Of a stretch of DNA of 59,062 nt, positions 54,554 to 59,062 are shown piece after piece. Source of the stretch: Heyndrickxia acidiproducens DSM 23148 (lineage in GTDB: Bacteria > Bacillota > Bacilli > Bacillales > Bacillaceae_C). The notes below the pieces were generated by a model. It made no database searches and was not told the origin of the DNA. It saw nothing but the letters and a program-made list of their open reading frames with translations. How positions within the stretch are numbered: the stretch's first letter is position 1; each line of letters begins with the position of its first letter. The position numbers and the translations under genes are program-made. The stretch lies in contig NZ_KB893980.1 in NCBI RefSeq assembly GCF_000374345.1, forward strand, positions 38,535-97,596. Reading direction: 5' to 3'.

Positions 54554-55441
54554 GTGGACATTCAGCATCTGCGGTACTTTGTTTCCGTTGCCATCCACGG
54601 CAGCTTCACAAAAGCCGCCGAGGAACTTTATGTATCTCAGCCAACGATTAGCAAAATGATCAAAAGCATTGAGGATGAGCTCGGCATCCAGCTTTTTAAC
54701 CGGTCAGGGAAAACGGTCGTTTTAACCGATACCGGAAAGGCTGTCTTTATACAGGCTCAAAAAACACTTAAATCGTTCCAGCAGTTGACGGATGAGATCA
54801 ATGATGTGGTCACACTGAAAAAAGGCACGATCCGCATCGGGCTGCCGCCGATGATCGGTTCACGCTATTTTCCCCGTGTGATTGACGAGTTTCATAAAAC
54901 CTACCCGCATATCAAAATCCAGCTTGTGGAAGACGTCACCAAGAAGGTGGTCCATGATGTTGAAAACGGCACACTGGATCTTGGCGCCGTTGTAATGCCG
55001 GTTGACAATGAACTGTTTGACCATTTTTCATTTGTCCATGACCAGCTTGTCCTTTTGCTGCACCCGTCCCATCCGCTTGCATCCCGGGACAGTGTAACGC
55101 TTTCACAGCTAAAAGAGGAAGAGTTTATTTTCTTCCATAAAGATTTTGCCTTGCATGACCAGATTATTCAGGATTGCCTGCGCCTCGGATTTAAACCAAA
55201 TATTATTTACGAAAGTACGCAGTGGGATTTGATCAGCGAACTCGTTGCTTCCAACCTTGGAATAGCCCTGCTCCCGAAAACGATCTGCCATGCCTTCAAC
55301 CCGGAGCGCGTAAAAATTATCAATCTTACTGAACCGGTCATTCCATGGAACCTTGCGATCATTTGGCCGAAACACCAATACCTTTCGTTTGCAGCAAAGG
55401 AATGGATCCGATTTACAAAGGCATTATTCGGCAAGTCTTAA
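54554..55441 (+). CDS. LysR-family regulator (CidR/YwbI-like)
   Basis: This 295-aa regulator has an N-terminal winged helix (about 1-60; FTKAAEELYVSQPTISKMIKS) and a periplasmic-binding-like effector domain. The GTG start at 54554 follows AGAAGGGG. It is divergent from the cid/lrg pair, the same arrangement as CidR with cidABC in staphylococci, where it responds to acetate. Ends at a bidirectional terminator shared with asnB. Confidence 0.92.
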   Translation: MDIQHLRYFVSVAIHGSFTKAAEELYVSQPTISKMIKSIEDELGIQLFNRSGKTVVLTDTGKAVFIQAQKTLKSFQQLTDEINDVVTLKKGTIRIGLPPMIGSRYFPRVIDEFHKTYPHIKIQLVEDVTKKVVHDVENGTLDLGAVVMPVDNELFDHFSFVHDQLVLLLHPSHPLASRDSVTLSQLKEEEFIFFHKDFALHDQIIQDCLRLGFKPNIIYESTQWDLISELVASNLGIALLPKTICHAFNPERVKIINLTEPVIPWNLAIIWPKHQYLSFAAKEWIRFTKALFGKS

Positions 55442-55484
55442 AAATGCAAGAACCACATTCGGCTGCTAAAAAAATGTTGAAAAA

Positions 55485-55531
55485 AAGATAAGCGGCGGGC
55501 ACATACGATTTCGCAGTACCCGCTGCTTTTT
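55485..55531. terminator. Bidirectional terminator between lysR and asnB
   Basis: GCGGCGGG and CCCGCTGC pair (one wobble) across 19 bases; TTTTT follows on the right and an A-run precedes on the left. Confidence 0.7.
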
Positions 55532-55552
55532 CTGCGTCTTAATGAAACCAAG

Positions 55553-57400
55553 TTAATTTTTGATATCGATCTTGTACGTTTCAAACCAATGATGGATTTG
55601 CGCAAGATACGCAAGCAGCTGCGGTCCGGTCATCAGCTGGCCGAACCATGGTGTCTGGAACGCTTCCCCGTTTGTTTCCACCAGTTCTTTCAATTTATCG
55701 CGGTGTAAAAATTCATACAGGACCGAGTCTTTCTGTTCGAGGATCTCACCCAGCCAGCGTTTTACTGCAGCGGTATATGCCGGATGGTGCGTTTTTGGAT
55801 ACGGGCTTTTTTTACGGTAGAGGATCTCTTCCGGCAATATGCCTTCCAGCGATTTTCTTAAAATTCCTTTTTCCCTGTCCCCGTACATTTTCATATCCCA
55901 CGGAATATTCCACACATATTCGACAATCCGGTGGTCGGCAAATGGCACGCGCACTTCAAGGCTCGCCCCCATGCTCATACGGTCTTTGCGGTCAAGCAGC
56001 GTTGTCATAAACCAGAGCATATTGATGTAAAACAGCTTGCGGCGCTTTGCTTCAAGTGGCGTTTCTCCATCAAGGAGCGGGGTTTCCGCAACCGAGGCTT
56101 CATATTTTGACATCACATAGTCTTTTAATTGCAGTTTCTCCTGCCAGCCTTCTTTTAAAAGGCTGACGCGTTCATCGAGCGACCGCATCCACGGAAATCC
56201 CTCACGATTCAAGTCGTCTTCGCGCCGGAACCATGGATAGCCGCCGAAAATTTCATCTGCACACTCGCCGGAAAGGCTGACCACAAAATCTTTTTTAATT
56301 TCGCGGCAAAACCAGAGCAGTGAAGCATCAACATCCGCCATCCCCGGCATATCGCGGACAATCACGGCCTCCTTTAAATAGTCAGCCAGGTCTTCCTGGC
56401 TAATCACGCAGTTATGATGGACCGTATCAAACGCTTCTGACATTTTTTGAATCCACGGCCCGTCGGCATTCGGCTGGAAAGTATTCGCCTTGAAATAACG
56501 GTCATTTTCTTCATAATCGATGGAAAAAGTATGGAGCCTGCCTTTGCCCTGTTCTTTAAAATAATTGGAGGCAACGGCGGTAATTGCACTGGAATCCACA
56601 CCGCCGGATAAAAACGTGCAGACCGGCACATCGGAAACCAGTTGCCTGACAACTGTATCCTGAAACAATGCGCGGATTTTTTCAGCCGTTTCATCAGCAG
56701 AATCCGTATGTTTCTCGCTTTTTACATTCCAATATCGCCAAACCTTTATTCCGTTCTTTGAAAAAACCATTGCATGTGCCGGCCGCAGCTCCTTTACGCC
56801 GCGGAACACGCCCGTGCCCGGCGTCCGTGATGGCCCGAGCCCCCACACTTCTGCTAATCCCTCATAGCTGACTTCCGCCTTTACATGGGGATGTGCAAGA
56901 ATTGCTTTTAATTCCGAACCAAATAAAATACCGCTTCCCTGCTCTTTGTAAAAAAATGGTTTCACTCCTAAGCGGTCGCGGCCGACAAATAACTGATCTT
57001 TTTTCCCGTCCCACACAGCAAAGGCAAAAATGCCGTTTAAACGGTCAACGCACGCTTCGCCCCATTCGATGTAGGCAGTCAGCAGCACTTCTGTATCGGA
57101 ATGTCCCTGATACGTATAGCCTTTTTTTAATAGTTCGGCCCGCAAATCTTCCGTGTTGTACAATTCGCCGTTATAGCAAATCGTATAAGTAAATCCTGCT
57201 TTTTCGCGGATCATCGGCTGGACGCCGCACAAAGGATCCACCACCACCAGCCGTTTATGGCCGAATGCAGCATGCTGTGTGAGCCAAATATTTGTATCAT
57301 CCGGCCCGCGTTTACTCAATGTCTCCGTCATTTTTGACAAGGTTTCCGCTTCGCCGCGCAAGTCTTTTTTAAAATCAACCCATCCGGTTATTCCGCACAT
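55553..57400 (-). CDS. Asparagine synthase, glutamine-hydrolysing (AsnO-like)
   Basis: This 615-aa enzyme makes asparagine from aspartate, ATP and glutamine. The N-terminal class II glutaminase has the catalytic Cys2 (MCGITGW), and the synthetase domain has the PP-loop LSGGVDSSAI (about 265) and SGECADEIFGGY. Among the three B. subtilis paralogues, the length (614 aa) fits AsnO, which is sporulation-linked, better than AsnB (632) or AsnH (747). The ribosome site is GGAAGGATGGG. I see no clear T-box upstream. Confidence 0.93.
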   Translation of the reverse strand: MCGITGWVDFKKDLRGEAETLSKMTETLSKRGPDDTNIWLTQHAAFGHKRLVVVDPLCGVQPMIREKAGFTYTICYNGELYNTEDLRAELLKKGYTYQGHSDTEVLLTAYIEWGEACVDRLNGIFAFAVWDGKKDQLFVGRDRLGVKPFFYKEQGSGILFGSELKAILAHPHVKAEVSYEGLAEVWGLGPSRTPGTGVFRGVKELRPAHAMVFSKNGIKVWRYWNVKSEKHTDSADETAEKIRALFQDTVVRQLVSDVPVCTFLSGGVDSSAITAVASNYFKEQGKGRLHTFSIDYEENDRYFKANTFQPNADGPWIQKMSEAFDTVHHNCVISQEDLADYLKEAVIVRDMPGMADVDASLLWFCREIKKDFVVSLSGECADEIFGGYPWFRREDDLNREGFPWMRSLDERVSLLKEGWQEKLQLKDYVMSKYEASVAETPLLDGETPLEAKRRKLFYINMLWFMTTLLDRKDRMSMGASLEVRVPFADHRIVEYVWNIPWDMKMYGDREKGILRKSLEGILPEEILYRKKSPYPKTHHPAYTAAVKRWLGEILEQKDSVLYEFLHRDKLKELVETNGEAFQTPWFGQLMTGPQLLAYLAQIHHWFETYKIDIKN

Positions 57401-57703
57401 GGCGACCCATCCTTCCTGATATTCCCCGGCTTTTTAATGCACCGGTGTTTCCATAATCACTTTTTCAGATCTCTTATTAACTGTAATAGTATATAGGCAA
57501 ACACCCTGTTTTGTGATTTGTCCTTTTATTTTGTGAAGAAAATTTCCGGCTGGGAGAAAAGAAGTGTAAAGACTTTTCAGCAACATGTTAAGGCTCTTCA
57601 AAATTTTGCCCGGGCCGGCTTGCCGTAAACAAAGCTGCCTGATATTTATGCTAAAATATACGTACAATACATAAGAGATTTTGAAGTTAGAAAGGATGAG
57701 TAG
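57401..57703. promoter_or_regulatory. Divergent gap asnB / DUF1646 gene
   Basis: On the plus strand CTGATA (57639-57644), an 18-bp spacer and TACAAT (57663-57668) may serve the DUF1646 gene. On the minus strand a TATACT-like element near 57490 may serve asnB. No gene or structured leader is evident. Confidence 0.4.
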
Positions 57704-58717
57704 ATGATTGCCGGCTTATTAATTATTTTGGCGCTCGTGTTGTTTCTGCCTTTTTCAGTCCCTGTTGTCGAGCACAATCTGGAAGTCTTTTTATTTTTCA
57801 TGGGGTGGATTGCCGCGATTGCCGGAGGTGTATTGGACAAGCCGCTTGTAGAGAAAGCTTTGGAGGATCCTGTGAAAATAACATTTGCAGTGCTGATTGC
57901 CGGTCTTTTATTCCGCTGGCTTGAAAAACCGCTTGAGAAAGTGATTTCCGGCATTAGCCGTTCGTTGCCGTTTCCTCTCCTGGCAGCCTTGATTATTATC
58001 ATATTAGGTTTGCTTTCCAGCATTGTGACCGCGATTATTGCTGCCTTGATTCTGGTAGTGGTCGTCAGTGTCTTAAAGCTGGACCGGAAAGCGGAAGTGC
58101 AACTTGTGGTTTTGTCCTGCTTTTCAATCGGGCTCGGTGCTGCGCTTACCCCGATTGGCGAACCGCTTTCGACACTTGCCATCAGTAAGTTAAATGAAGA
58201 TTTCTTTTACCTGCTGCGCTTAATTGGTCCTGAAGTGATCTCAGCCGTTGTGATTTTTGGCGTCCTTGCAGCGCTTCTGATTCACCCTGTACCTTTAGAC
58301 AACGGGCTTGTAAATAAACGGAATCGTGAATCGTATTCGGAAATTATTTTACGAACAGTGAAAATTTATTTGTTTGTCATGGGGCTGACTTTGCTTGGCG
58401 CCGGATTTGAACCGCTGATTAACCGCTTTTTATTGGATTTAAACCCGTTTATCCTGTACTGGATCAACATGATTTCTGCTGTTCTTGACAATGCGACACT
58501 TGCAGCGGCTGAAATCAGCACGAAGATGACGGATAAGACCGTGCAGGCAATTTTGCTCGGCCTCTTGATCAGCGGGGGTATGCTGGTACCAGGCAATATC
58601 CCGAATATTATTTCAGCCGGAAAGTTAAAGATCACAAGCAAGGAGTGGGCGAAGTTCGGGGTGCCGGTTGGCCTGGCTGCAATGGCGGTTTATTTTGTGG
58701 TAATTTTACTGGTTTAA
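57704..58717 (+). CDS. DUF1646 family membrane protein, putative transporter
   Basis: This 337-aa protein has about nine to ten hydrophobic segments. Two similar motifs, LGAALTPIGEPLSTLA (about 145) and a later LVPGNIPNIIS (about 290), and the DNATLAAAE segment resemble the twin helix breaks of sodium-coupled (NhaD/ArsB-like) transporters. The DUF1646 family has no proven substrate; cation or anion transport is inferred. The ribosome site is AAAGGATGAG. It is divergent from asnB and followed by array 4. Confidence 0.85.
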   Translation: MIAGLLIILALVLFLPFSVPVVEHNLEVFLFFMGWIAAIAGGVLDKPLVEKALEDPVKITFAVLIAGLLFRWLEKPLEKVISGISRSLPFPLLAALIIIILGLLSSIVTAIIAALILVVVVSVLKLDRKAEVQLVVLSCFSIGLGAALTPIGEPLSTLAISKLNEDFFYLLRLIGPEVISAVVIFGVLAALLIHPVPLDNGLVNKRNRESYSEIILRTVKIYLFVMGLTLLGAGFEPLINRFLLDLNPFILYWINMISAVLDNATLAAAEISTKMTDKTVQAILLGLLISGGMLVPGNIPNIISAGKLKITSKEWAKFGVPVGLAAMAVYFVVILLV

Positions 58718-58727
58718 ATACTTTTGC

Positions 58728-58756
58728 CCCGCCCGCTCACAGTGTGGCGGGCTTTT
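58728..58756 (+). terminator. Terminator of DUF1646 gene merging into array 4
   Basis: GCCCGC and GCGGGC with a ten-base loop are followed by TTTTATG. The right arm is also the start of the first repeat unit of array 4. Confidence 0.65.
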
Positions 58757-59062
58757 ATGATGCGATGAGCGACCGGCCGTTTCGTTTTTCCGTGGCCGGG
58801 GAGTTTCATACGAACCATGAAAGCCCGTTCACTTTTATTTTCTTGGCTCACGGGCTTTCATTTGCCTGATGATCGACCGTTTCCCTTCAATTTTCCGGGC
58901 TCACGGGCTTTCATTTACCCTATGAACGACCGTTCCCTTTATTTCCCAGGCTCATGGGCTTTCATTTACCCTATGAACGACCATTCCCTTCAATTTTACG
59001 GGCTCATGGGCTTTCACGCGCCCCATGATCGACCGTTCCCTTTGATTTCCCGGGCTCACGGG
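58744..59062. repeat. 52-bp tandem repeat array 4 (at least 6 units, cut by window edge)
   Basis: Units start near 58744, 58796, 58848, 58901, 58952, 59004 and 59056, at steps of 51-53 bases. The inner units carry CGGGCTTTCAT, seven bases, ATGAACGACC or ATGATCGACC, then GTTCCCTT, ATTT and GGGCTCA. The core is the one seen in arrays 1 and 3; the linker is specific to this locus. The first two units are degenerate. The array runs off the right edge. Confidence 0.9.

Overview
The window is a low-to-mid G+C endospore-forming Firmicute chromosome (family Bacillaceae). Gene order follows the Bacillus subtilis region rho/rpmE/tdk/prfA through spo0F, pyrG/rpoE, fadF, argS, speEB, pbpG, ywhD-ywhC-ywhB, ywgA-ywfO-rsfA, lipL, pta, hemQ, gerQ, ywdK, ywdI, ung and pdxK. 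Sporulation genes (spo0F, rsfA, gerQ, probably pbpG), AAGGAGG-type ribosome sites and sigma-factor-specific promoters support this. Base composition and protein sequences fit a Heyndrickxia (Bacillus) coagulans-like species; that species-level guess is inference.

Layout. 1-156: a 52-bp tandem repeat array. 0.2-8.8 kb, minus strand: translation and envelope genes (prmC, prfA, a lipoprotein, tdk, rpmE, rho, murA, fbaA, spo0F). 9.1-12.4 kb: a GntR-ABC transporter-secreted protein operon with its own operators. 12.4-14.9 kb: pyrG with a CTP-sensing leader, and rpoE. 15.0-21.6 kb: a fatty-acid beta-oxidation operon (fadF-like, thiolase, two acyl-CoA dehydrogenases) under a FadR-like operator. 21.8-27.2 kb: cardiolipin synthase, argS, ywiB, and the polyamine genes speE-speB. 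27.4-36.9 kb: pbpG, a cluster of structured repeats, ywhD, ywhC, ywhB, ywgA, ywfO, rsfA, a 12-unit 52-bp array, lipL, pta. 37.1-43.8 kb: hemQ, gerQ, ywdK, ywdI, ung, a general stress gene, pdxK, yojF-bshB2 (bacillithiol) and a HAD phosphatase. 43.8-59 kb: recQ, an alkaline phosphatase, a lipase-like hydrolase, a third 52-bp array, a small coiled-coil gene, tcyP, a YbaK protein, a 5'-nucleotidase, a 48-aa gene, a cid/lrg pair with its LysR regulator, asnB/asnO, a DUF1646 transporter, and a fourth 52-bp array at the right edge.

Most coding content is ordinary core genome. The unusual material lies between genes. Four separate intergenic arrays share an exact period of about 52 bp (near five helical turns) and a hairpin core (TTCAT, seven bases, ATGA) while the rest of the unit differs by locus. 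A second, unrelated family of large fold-back repeats sits after pbpG. A 40-bp palindrome after ung encloses a parS-like 14-mer. Several regulatory sites can be read directly: the pyrG reiterative-transcription attenuator, a FadR-like operator, a CRE-like site, sigma-F/G-, sigma-E- and sigma-B-type promoters, and a possible PhoP-dependent promoter.
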